Below, in pieces: positions 39,700-49,742 of a stretch of 64,000 nt of DNA; the first letter of the stretch is position 1, and every line of letters begins with the position of its first letter. A model generated the notes under the pieces. It made no database searches and was not told where the DNA came from. It saw only the letters and a program-made list of their open reading frames with translations. Source of the stretch: Branchiostoma floridae (lineage: Eukaryota; Chordata; Leptocardii; Amphioxiformes; Branchiostomatidae); assembly GCF_000003815.2 (NCBI RefSeq), contig NC_049982.1, positions 12,606,043 to 12,670,042 of the forward strand, given 5' to 3'. The position numbers and the translations under genes were made by a program.

Positions 39700-41110
39700 G
39701 TAATTTTCGGTACAAGTTCCCCATTCGCCAAAGGCGTCGAGTTGCTAACGCGCCGAAAATGCCTTTTTATGGGATTTCACACCACAGCTCCGTTTGCTCG
39801 TTACTAAATCGCACTCAGAAATAACGACATTAGATTAAGTATTGAGTCAATCATTAACACGCATGCCAGAAGTTAGCTACATAAACACCCCAGCAGTGTG
39901 AGACCGTTTGACACCAGTTTGCGATAAATCCATGAACAGTTACAATTATATAAATCGGCCTATCGGTATGAGACCGAGAACACTAACACTTCAAATACTG
40001 TTCTTGATGCTATTGTAACAATATTTTCGTACTTAACAAACAGTCTGCACGAGGCTTATCCTACAGAACCCACTTCACTCCAAACCAACCGCACACAGAG
40101 CCGGAGGGCACCGTAACCTTCGGATTCCGTCAACGCGTTCCTTGAAAGAACATCCTAATCAATTAACACGAGGTTTGTGGGGAGCGCCTCACACGAAACT
40201 TGAGAAGTGAGGGGGCATCGCGAAAATTCAATTAGGCTAGGATAATTGTGCCTTAATGATGTTAACATCTGACAATGACAACTAATTATGGCCTCCCCAA
40301 AACGCGGTAAACAAAGCCTGGCTGAGGAAACGGAACGCACATGGCCCGTTAGTCCGCCAGCCGGGGGATTAATTAGTGCAGGAAAGTTTTAACACTTAGC
40401 AACTACGTGTTAATATACTCCTCGGGGTCAATAAAGTTAGCTCAGGTGGTCACAACCCGTAACGAGACGGCAGGCCTTTAGAGAGGACTCGACTTTTTCA
40501 TGTACCATCGGGGGAAAAAGTCGGCTCTCTGTTCGTTTGTGAAGCCATTCAAGCATATGGACTTGTGAACAAACCGCCTATGTGGGTATGTCAAGCCCAA
40601 TACTCGGGGGGTGGGCCGATGGGTGTTAGTAGGTCTGTGCCGACTAGGCCTTATTAACCGCAGCCATATCCATAGCTGTGATGGAGGTATGAGCCTACTC
40701 TCTCAGCTGTTCGCGTGATAGAGACATTCGCCCACAAATGTTGTTCCCCCGAGTCTGCCGCGATAGACGGGTGTCAGTACACAGGGTAGCAACAAGTGAC
40801 AAGATGCAGGGACGGACGGGACAGCGCGCGGGGGGACGGCACTTCGTCGTCCCAGGCCTCCCCTGACACGGTGTCGGTTCACTTGTCATGTTGCCTGCTA
40901 ACAAAACTAATCAGCTGCTATGGAATTTCATATGGAGGCCGCTTGGCTGAGATGAGCTTTGTCCAGCCCCCAAATCTTTTTGAACCTCCGTCGGTATGTG
41001 CCGTCCACGCGGGGCCCTCCCCCTCCCTCCCGTCTCTTCTTTCAACCCCAGTTTGTATGTGCACGACGGCGTGGGGCGCGCTGAAATCTGCGCTTTGCCC
41101 GAGCCGCTAA
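39700..41110. promoter_or_regulatory. Candidate proximal Lbx enhancers
   Basis: TTTTATGG (39765-39772, Cdx-like) is followed by an AP-1 word TGAGTCA (39843-39849) overlapping TCAATCATTAA. At 40150-40460 TAATTA cores (40283-40288, 40369-40375) sit in otherwise GC-rich sequence with Sox-like ACAATG. A pyrimidine-rich tract is at 41018-41043. No exon evidence. Position 1-2.5 kb upstream of the Lbx start makes a cis role plausible. Confidence 0.35.
40480..40530. repeat. Hairpin 1.7 kb upstream of Lbx
   Basis: GACTTTTTC (40491-40499) pairs perfectly with GAAAAAGTC (40514-40522). After a small bulge AGAGAG pairs with CTCTCT, giving a 15-bp interrupted stem and a 14-base loop. No terminator or RNA family is recognised. 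Confidence 0.5.
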
Positions 41111-41759
41111 GTATGTTGTATTTTGACACGGAGGCAGGCTGTGCTCACTCATAGTAAATCGGAACAGACTGTTCTCTATCCCAGATCTATCCTCAGCCCG
41201 ACCACGCGCAGCTGTTACAAGATACTCCCACCCAGTTTTGAACGTGGTAACTTCTCATACTCATGTTTCCACAAAAAACAGGGGCATATTAATCATTTCT
41301 TCATATAAGGAAGCGCGGATACGCGCGGATCTGGAGAGGGAAGGGGAGGGTGAAGAAGCTTGGCCCGAGCTCCGGGGGCTACATATTCTCTCTGATGTTG
41401 TGCTTGTGATGAAGCAGCGCCCCAGATGTTTTTACCACAGTCCCGCCACGAGCCCTTGCCAGTCGGCTCGCTAATGTGAGCATTCGATACCTCTTCTCGC
41501 GCCTGCCGCCGTGCTTCAGATGGACAAAACTGGGACAAACCCGTCCGCTAGCTAAATCTAAATCCTGCATGTATCCAAAGTGCCCGACAAAAGACTCGCC
41601 ATGGGAGTTCTCGACTGAAGTAACTAATTAAACAAGTGTTATACTAAGTACGTGTCAAATGTAACACGAAACTACCGCTTATTTTTGTTTCACCCAAGTA
41701 CAGATCTAATTGACAAAACGGAAAGTGTTTATACACACCCGATACGTCCATACGGTGCC
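41111..41759. other. Sequence between proximal enhancer block and Lbx promoter
   Basis: Contains a short near-tandem GCGCGGATAC/GCGCGGATCT at about 41313-41332 and no exon. Confidence 0.45.
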
Positions 41760-42177
41760 CCGCCTACTGGCGCTAATTAATTTATCTTCCTAATGCCCGT
41801 CTCTGATTGGACTGAATCGCCATTTGATGTATAATAATCGGATTACCAGCCAATCGTTGCCATCAATGCATAATCGTTCGTCTGCTTCAGTTTGACAGCT
41901 CGTGTATGCTTCCTTATTCTTTTCAACGAGTTCCCCTCCCCCGAGTTAGTTACGAACTACAACTATTTGAGCCGTCATTGTTTGGCCTTACTACAGTGAC
42001 ATCCCCCTGTCTGTGAGAGACTCTTGTTTCCTCTCGGCGCTGCTAACCACCACCAAGTGGTCTGCAGTCTCAGTCAACCCACTGATAATCTTCGTGAAAA
42101 ATTTACGATCGTCGAATATCCTGCCGTACGATCTGGGGACCACCGGACAGAGTGGCGCACGCCTGCGGCACGGTAGC
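41760..42177 (+). promoter_or_regulatory. Candidate Lbx promoter and 5' UTR
   Basis: The stretch just upstream of the Lbx start carries an inverted CCAAT box (ATTGG, 41806-41810) and a direct CCAAT box (41850-41854). It also has a TATAATA-like word (41830-41836), homeodomain TAATTA words near 41775, and an initiator-like TCAGTTT near 41885. The TATA-like word is too far from that initiator to be a standard pair, so the start site is not fixed by sequence alone. The remaining 290 bases to the ATG would be 5' UTR. Promoter placement is inferred from position and motifs only. Confidence 0.4.
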
Positions 42178-42520
42178 ATGACTTCTGCCGTAAGAAGGGA
42201 CCTCTTCCGTCCGATCGAGCAGCTCTCGATGGCTCATCCCCAGCCACCTGCCGCCAGCCCCTCCAAGCCGCTCACCTCCTTCCGCATCGACGACATCCTC
42301 GGCTCCAAACCTCTTCCTCGGAAGAAAGAAGTTTCGTGCGAGCCCAAACCTGCCACGAGTGTTACAGTAAACGGGGCGAAGAAGAAACATGTGGGGTCGG
42401 CTAGCCCTTCGGACTCGTCCTCCCTCCCAGTGTCTATGAACTCTCCGTTGAGCGCCCTAGAGGAGCTGACCAACAAAACTTTCCAGGGACTGGAGTCCAG
42501 CGTCCTTCGGGCAGCAGAAG
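42178..42520 (+). CDS. Lbx: Lbx homeobox transcription factor, exon 1 (N-terminal part)
   Basis: This first coding exon gives residues 1-114 plus one base of codon 115 of a 318-residue protein. The start at 42178 is the first in-frame ATG, has A at -3, and begins MTS as vertebrate LBX1 does. The frame stays open for 55 codons upstream but without an ATG. Residues 31-41 (PLTSFRIDDIL) match the eh1-like Groucho-binding motif of LBX proteins (PLTPFSIEDIL in LBX1). Residues 88-106 (MNSPLSALEELTNKTFQGL) match the second LBX-specific block, and the exon ends in RAAE, as at the family's known intron position. The donor is AAG|GTAAGC in phase 1 and joins in frame to exon 2. Family knowledge: nuclear repressor-type homeodomain factor for migratory muscle precursors and dorsal neural cells in vertebrates. 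The role in this species is inferred. Residues 45-87 are low-complexity and unlike vertebrate LBX. Confidence 0.95.
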
Positions 42521-44103
42521 GTAAGCATGCCGCAGGCCCCAGAGCTAACGAGCCGGTAGGGATGCGCGAACAACGAGCCAAACCACATTCCCCACATGGC
42601 CAACGTGCCTGGCAAGGCTAGTCAGAAGCAGAGCTATCGCATACATGTAGGGCCTTGACTTCTCCGCCCGAGGTGGTGCAGGCTAGAGATATGGGTCAAT
42701 CCGCCTGATATGCAACTACAAAACTCTTCATTAGCTGTGAGCATGAGATGACAAGTAAGCTAGTATCTGAAGGCCTCTCAAGTGGTCCCGTTACTAACGA
42801 AGTGACAACATTAACAAAACATGTGCTACTGGCTCGGGAAATACTACCGAAAGAACCTGAGAAAAACAACAGGTCGGGTCTAAACTTTGTCATTTCGAAG
42901 AAAAAACAGAAATACAGGATAACCAAATCTTTGAAGTTGTTTATTGTTGTTTCCTAGTGGTTGTTTGGAATGGGAAACACAAGATTGTAATCGGTCGTGT
43001 CGCATGGAAAATGGCAAAGTTTTTGGAAGTTGAAGCCCCCTCAAATGCAGAGAATTCAATTAGAGCCAAACAAAAGGAAGTAAAACAATAGATTGTATGG
43101 TTTCAGCTGTGCTTGGGTGAGTGAGTGTCTATGGCTTCCCGTGGTTTGTGGTCTATGAATATTTTGACAATGAGGCGCGTTAAAGGACAGGGCATTTCTG
43201 TAGTTCCCACGCTTGTAAAAACCAGAACATTTTGGTTGTAGAACAGATAGGTCCTAGAACATGCTTCGTAACTTGTAGGGATTACGCGCATTACGACAAA
43301 TAAAAAAAAAAGCTAATGTGGTATCAGGGACAGTCTTACAAAAATGTAACTGTTCAAGGTGGTCAAATAACACGTCTGTCCCTCAATAATTTTTGTCCAG
43401 AATTTTAGTTCAGTGTTCAGTTGCTAAGTTCAGTTGGTATGAATTGACGGATTATTTGTTTGTGAATAAAATTACTTCCGGATTTTACAGTCGATGTTTT
43501 TTGATAAGTACATTGTGGGTGTAAGACAATAGGTGTTGTCCATGGGAAGGTAGATGTATAGAGATTGGGTTGTGGATTTCCTGATGTCGGAAATGCTCGG
43601 TGAATTTCGCAGGAACTTCGTCGTACAGAGCCGTCAATCAAATGTTTTGTGTCTATGCATCACTATCATGGCGCTCCTCTACAGTGGACAGGGTAGATCG
43701 CTGACAGGACAGAATTATATAGCACAAATAAACCCATACTTTTCGCCGTCCCTCCTATACGTATAACTTTTATCCTTTTGAAAATAAGCTATGTCAAAGC
43801 GGCTGGTTCTTCTAAGAAAAATACTGCTCCATTTCACGTGTCTGAAGTTTTGACAGACGTTTTAGATAATTCGACACAGATGTTCTTGATACAATTTTTT
43901 GTCACAGAAAAGTCGTCCCGTGTTCTTTACGTGAAGTTGTAGATAGGGTTTTAGTTTTGCCATGATGAGATACATGTATACGTACATGTAGTCTGTTATT
44001 TTTGTATGTTGTTATTTTTACCGTACAAATGGATGATGTGTTGTCGCCCCTATTTTACCTATGTTCATGAAATTGATCATGTGTGTTTTCTTCTTTCCTA
44101 TAG
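42521..44103 (+). other. Lbx intron 1, phase 1
   Basis: The 1583 bp intron starts GTAAGC and ends in a pyrimidine-rich acceptor (GTGTTTTCTTCTTTCCTATAG). Its position, just upstream of the homeodomain after the RAAE block, is the conserved Lbx intron site. The exon 1 frame stays open 100 bases into the intron and stops at 42619-42621, so intron retention would give a 147-residue protein with the eh1 motif and no homeodomain. The interior is AT-rich, with an A run near 43303-43311. No second gene, RNA gene or clear repeat is visible in it. Confidence 0.93.
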
Positions 44104-44717
44104 CGGCTACCTCGAACCGTGACAACATGGGCCTGTTTAGTAACAGACAGCCTCCCAAGAAGCGACGAAAATCGCGCACCGCCTTCACCAACCACCAAAT
44201 CTACGAGCTGGAGAAGCGCTTTCTGTACCAGAAGTACCTCTCACCGGCCGACAGGGACCAGATCGCCCAGAGCCTAGGTTTGACCAACGCACAGGTCATC
44301 ACATGGTTTCAGAACAGGAGAGCCAAGCTCAAGAGAGACCTAGACGAACTGAAGGCGGACATGTCCGCCGCAAAGTTGCTGAAGAAGAAAGGAATCCCTC
44401 CAGAGATGGTGCTAAGAGACGTCAATGGCGACATAATAGTAAATGGGAACCGACAGAACGTAGAGGAGGAAGAAGAAGAAGAGGAAGATGACGAGGACCA
44501 GGAAATCGACCTCGAGGTAATAGATGACGACGAGGAAGAGTGCAGGATGGAGGGAATTGAAGATGAACAAAAGCAGGAGAGAAGCAAAGACACTTCCGTG
44601 AACACTAGTTCTAGTCCGGACTCACTTCACGAACAGGCCAAAGACACGTCAGAAACAGCGGCTGCTGCAGCCGAGATCGCTTCACAAGGCAGCCCGTCCG
44701 GCCAGGAGGCAAGCTAA
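44104..44717 (+). CDS. Lbx: Lbx homeobox transcription factor, exon 2 (homeodomain and acidic tail)
   Basis: This terminal coding exon follows the acceptor TTCTTTCCTATAG and ends at TAA (44715-44717). It encodes residues 115-318. The complete 60-residue homeodomain is at 44163-44342 (protein residues 135-194), starting [20 protein letters not shown] and including WFQNRR with W48, F49, Q50 and N51. Threonine 47 and the [10 protein letters not shown] helix 3 are Lbx features; the stretch is almost identical to vertebrate LBX1. RDLDELKAD just after it also matches LBX (RDLEEMKAD). Residues 235-260 are an acidic run (eight consecutive Glu, then Asp/Glu-rich), comparable in place to the acidic C-terminus of LBX1. 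A Ser/Thr-rich region and a five-Ala run follow. The protein is 318 residues against about 281 for human LBX1, from memory. No frameshift or missing homeodomain contact residue is seen. Confidence 0.97.
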
Positions 44718-45930
44718 GTAGTGCTACAGTTGTATGTTTTGTACATATGAACTCTATCGTACGTGGTGACAAGAAAGCAAAACGGACGATCTGAACATCT
44801 GAGATCAGCCTCTAGCTCTGTACAGTTTATATACAAGAAAGAAGATATAGCTAGTTGCTCCGTCACGATCTGTCTGGAAAATTATTGTTGCAGGTATGGG
44901 GGAAATGTCAGACGCTCGCTGCTTTTCTGGTCATCTCTTACGAGGTGGTCTTGACCATACTTCCCCCTAACATGTACACACCCCGGGACGCCCTCTCGAT
45001 TTAAACAACCTACGGCTTCCCCAGCTCCGATTTTCCACTTTGGGGGCCCTGTCTGTCGATTTTCTGCTCCCTGTGAAAGCCCCAGTCACCATGTGGTTGA
45101 CGTGTCGTTCCGTAGGGGAGGGGAACTCAGTGCAGACCGCCTGAATAACAATATTGTTTTTCTATTGTCTTCTATTTGGCGGATAAGTGGATCATAATCA
45201 TGCAAAATGCCGTTGCAGTTTCCCTTCTCCCATGCCCTATGTAGCAACCATCGCAAGAGATGAGCAGAAGAAATGATCATCAGAACGTGTTGAAATCCCC
45301 CTAATTATTACCTTTGCTTATGTTCCACGTTACCAGATTACTGGGATTTGTTCGGTGTTACAAAAGGATTAGAATTTTCCGCATTTCTTACGCGCTCACC
45401 CCCTCGACTTAACGCACTAACTCGCCATCTGTTCCAAAATGGGATCACGCTGAGATTTGGTCGCTTTTAATTCATCGCTACTTTTAGCTTTCCTATGATC
45501 TGCACTGCAGACCCCGATCCCATCAGGAGAGAGACTGTTTGCCCGGTGTGTGTATTGTGTAGCTGTGTTTTCATTACGGGCGTTTATTTCTGTACACATT
45601 GTCTATTGGATTATCAAACAGAGGTAGCCTTTATTTTTGGAAATCCGCTAAGCTGATATAAGACGTTTGTTCAGCCAATTTAGGGGAGGAGGGGAACACG
45701 CTACGCTCGCCAACACCACAGGATATTTATTTGTCTAAGACTTAGCAAATCGTCTCCGTCTGACAGAGTATTTGAACTATTCAGGGACACAGCAGTAACT
45801 TGCAGACCTGCCTTCTGCGACAAAGCGAGAAATACCGTGTTCTACATACATTACTGCACTGTAACAGTATGTGTACTACAACTCTTGTTGGTGTCGAATT
45901 AAAATCTCTGTTGTTGAATTTTGTAAACCA
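44718..45930 (+). other. Probable Lbx 3' UTR with candidate poly(A) signal
   Basis: No open frame of interest follows the Lbx stop. The first convincing cleavage signal is ATTAAA at 45898-45903, followed within 20-70 bases by GT/T-rich sequence (GTTGTTGAATTTTG, then TTTGTTTTGCGTTGTTTTTG), the usual downstream element. AATAAA at 46428-46433 is an alternative. A 3' UTR of about 1.2 kb is inferred; no transcript was available. Confidence 0.4.
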
Positions 45931-46599
45931 CAGCTTTGTTTTGCGTTGTTTTTGTTCTGCTCCCTTTAGACAGATAAAAGGGATCGTGAACGGTTGGACA
46001 AATAAGGGTATAATTTAGGTTTTTCAATTATGGTTATATTTTCTTTGTTTGCTTGGGAAAACGAATGATTGTGTGAAGCCACCGTTACTAATAACGGTGC
46101 TGTGTGGCGAGTTATTCAAGTCGGGGCCGTGCGAGTTCTGATAATTAAAGACCGGAGAATGTCTCGTGGCGGCAAGTCTCGAATCGGATCAAAGTAAATA
46201 TACGGGTGGACTTTCATGGGGAACTGTGCTTTAGACAGACAGGGAAAGATCCGGGGACAATAGGGTAGCGTCTCCTGGATCAGACGACTTTTGTAGGTTT
46301 GGGAAGAGGCCCCGGTAACAAGCGTTTGTTGTTGCTGGGTTCCCTCCTTGTCAAGTCGCTCCCCTGTCAGACAGGGAGGATGTCAGGTGGTGTGGGTTAG
46401 CCAGCCACGGCCTGTCAAATTCTATCGAATAAACCCATCCCATGGAATACGGAAATCAGCACAAACGTGAAAAAATATTCACGGGAAATATAAATGAAGA
46501 ACAAATGTCTGAGACTGTGAGAATACCTCTGATATCTATCATGAAGTAGACACGAAGTCACAAAGACTTTGTGAATATATGTATTTCTTTTGATTCTGA
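45931..46599. other. Downstream flank of Lbx
   Basis: No coding feature. Alternative poly(A) signals lie here (AATAAA at 46428-46433), along with ATTAAAG near 46144. Confidence 0.45.
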
Positions 46600-48250
46600 A
46601 TTTGGTGGAATGTGCCATTATTACTCAATTGAAATGGTGAATCGTACCATAAAAGAACATCCAGATGGCTGCGGAGATTTCAATTAGAATCAGAAGCGAA
46701 ACAGATTTAATCCTGTTTGCACAATCGGCTTTTGAGTGATGATCCGTCCACGAGAACCCGTTGCGAATCTGCCGCAAATGAGGAAACAAAGCATGGGCAG
46801 CCTGCCTTAATTTCCCCAATCTGGAAACGATGAATAATCATTGGGTCTAATGGCCTTAATTATGCCAAACAACGGACTCTAAATCACCCGGCTAATGCCA
46901 ATAATACATCTGATAACGAAGAATTTCCCCAGTCTGTAGGGCTTCCCGTTTATTAAGTTTTTTTACTGCCTAGTGAAGTGATTGCTTTTGTGCGAAAAGT
47001 GCTGATTACAAAGTGAGTGGCGGTAATCGCGATGGAGGGCACTTGTTCAATCTGTGAAGTATAATTTCATTAAAGCACAATAACGCTTGATTGTAGACCA
47101 CTCAAAATTGTTTGTTCTATAAAAGAAATGGGTGTCTTCCGCGCAAATGGATAAGTGCCCCATGAGTTAATCATATTATCGCGGTATTGGGCAGACTGCA
47201 GCCCCCAACAGATTCCTGATTGCCTACATTTACGACGAAAGGAAAAAAAGTAGTACCTTGCTGAGAAAAATGTAGGAGACCACGAATTAAACCAAATATT
47301 TTTCCCACACAACTTGAACGATATTAACGTCCTTTGTTGCCCGTAGTTTCGCCAATAGATGTGCGTTTACCGAGTGAGATTGTGACAAAGAAGCGAACTG
47401 GCGCCATGTTCGGTCGCCATATGGTTTATGAGTTTTTGTTAATCGAAAGCAACGTTCTTCAGAGGAAGTCAGCACATCTTTCACTGGGTCAGATAGAGAT
47501 AGGCACTGTGATAACGTAAATTATATTAGCTGGCACCGTGGTGGGCACTTTGGCTCGCTTTGGTTTGGACACTGCAGGACAAATGTGCATTAGCAAGATC
47601 TTGTTTGGAAAGGGCCAGCAATTAGCCTGATCGTGTGTAGTAGCCATCCCAAATTTAGTCGGACATTCCCTGAGCTGACCGATCGTTTCAATCAAAATGC
47701 AAATGACCGGGTCATTGTATGCACCCCTAAAAAGAGCAGCAGAAATTCTCAGAAATGCACATTTCACGACTAAATGGATGTATTGTGGTGTGCTCAACAT
47801 CCTACCAGGGTATTAGAGAAGGCTGGGGAGAGCTTTTATGTGTTCTCTCTTTCGGAATAGAACCCGGTTGTGCCATAGTATAGGTTGAGAGCGGTCAACT
47901 GCGTGCGCCAAGCTATGCATTGTGTACCGTACTAATGACCACATGGCCAGCGGATGGACAGTGATACCTCCTCTTTAAAATATGATTTGCAGCTGACGTG
48001 TCATTTTTCAGAGCGGCTGTCAGGTAGGACTGTCCCGGAGTGCGCGCCTCTCACCCGTCAACGGGTAACCCATGCTGGTGAAAAAGGGGCCGAAAATATG
48101 AGTGACAGCTTGAGCAGGCGGCTCGACTTTGTGTCCTGCAGTAACGAGGTTATCACGGGGCGACTCCAGGGTCAATGGGCGCGCTCTCCCTTCTTTTGAT
48201 TCATCGCTATTTTGGTGAAGTTCTAAAGGGGGACAGATTTGGAAACTGCA
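46600..48250. promoter_or_regulatory. Candidate enhancers downstream of Lbx
   Basis: Motifs include TAATCC (46708-46713, bicoid/Pitx class), AATAATCATT (46833-46842), TTAATTA (46856-46862), GATTACAAAG (47004-47013, Tcf-like) and an exact POU octamer ATGCAAAT (47697-47704). Base composition is more balanced than in the surrounding DNA. No coding signal on either strand. Confidence 0.33.
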
Positions 48251-49500
48251 CATTAGAATGCGGTGTTTTGAAGACGACCAGTCGGCCCCCTGTTAACTCG
48301 ACTCCGCCTGAATGCAGCCGCTTGACGCCCTGCCTTCATGTCAAGCCGAACAAGTCACGTTGAAATAATTTGCGAGAGATGGTTTCGAATCGCGTCCCCA
48401 CGTCTGTCGTCCACGCATTGTGCCGCTGGTCGGCCACACAGCACGGCCCCGTGCCCCTGTACTCAACTCCCCCGGCCCGTTAAGCCTCGGCGCCGAATAT
48501 TATCTCTACGAAGTCGAGTGGAAGCATGTGCGTCTTCCGCAGCGAAAACAACTCCCTCTGCCCGAACGACAGCATGTGCGGAGTGATTTATGTTACAGTG
48601 TGCTTCCCGGCAACTATATTTACACCAGATTACATTTTGTCACGGTTCATTGTACTGATGATATTTGTGCCAAGAGAAGGGTAGAAAGTTCATCCGAGGG
48701 TTTGTAGTTAATTGCTGTCAACAGATGGTCAGGATGTGTCCCCCACTCAGCTGACGAGCACACTAACGATTCCACCAGCCGTTGTTTCTGTTTAACAATC
48801 TGTCTTACTTCTAACATTACCTCGTCTTCAGGCAATTAAAACAAAGGGACTGTGACCGTTCTAACCACACACAACGATGTCTGTGCGATACCAGAATGGG
48901 AAGGAAGCATCCGAGGCACGCTGGACGATTTTTGAAGTGTTTTTGCAACCAGTCGTCAGCTCGCGTAGCTGGCATAGCGACTCGTCCAAATGAGTTTGGA
49001 AAGAAAATAATCTCGCGAAATGGAGGAATGGTTTTGTTCGGGGGTGATAAACGGAAAGCAGCTGCCGAGAGATTGAGGACCAGAGAAAAAAGTATTCCGT
49101 TGAAAAGTCAAGCGGACAACATACAGGTTCTTCCTGATAAATACGTCGATGTTTTGGCGCCAAATACCGGTTAAATTGTCTTGAGCTATATACCCGATCG
49201 ACTAAATCTGAACTACCAGTCCCATCCATTTTGGATTACTGTGATATTAAAACAAAGCAAAAACAATTGAATATATCCAACATGAAGAAGTCATGTATAA
49301 GATATGATGCTAGGCGTCCATCTAAGGCCGATCGAGTTTGTCATGTGTATTCGGCAAACACATATTTTGACATGACATTGGTACATGTACAATTCATTGT
49401 GTATTTGGTTACTCTGAAAATTGAAAAAAAAAATGAAACATTCCTATCCATCGTACTCAAACTTTGCAAATTTAGGCTACAACAGAGCTCACTGGTTTGT

Positions 49501-49519
49501 TATAATATATATATATATT
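49501..49519. repeat. (TA)n short microsatellite
   Basis: A TATAATATATATATATAT run. Confidence 0.85.
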
Positions 49520-49710
49520 GAGAATGTGTAACAGTGATCATATATTTGTTTTTTAGAAGCGAGATATGTAACTAATATATTTGTCCCATCTCCACAGTTG
49601 ATAAAACGTTTGCACTGTTAATTGTAGTGCTGAGTTACAGGAGGCGTGGAAACGTATTGCCAGCAAATCGAGTGTTTAAAATAACTTCATTTCCCCTTCG
49701 ATGACAACTT

Positions 49711-49742
49711 CAGTCCAAGTCAGTCCAAGTCGTCCAAGTCGT
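49711..49742. repeat. Short tandem repeat, CAGTCCAAGT unit
   Basis: Two exact 10-base units are followed by a nine-base variant (CGTCCAAGT). Confidence 0.85.

Noticed and set aside
44309-44605. Serine-rich minus-strand frame opposite Lbx exon 2
   Set aside because: It is the antisense shadow of the Glu/Asp-coding repeat and the homeodomain.
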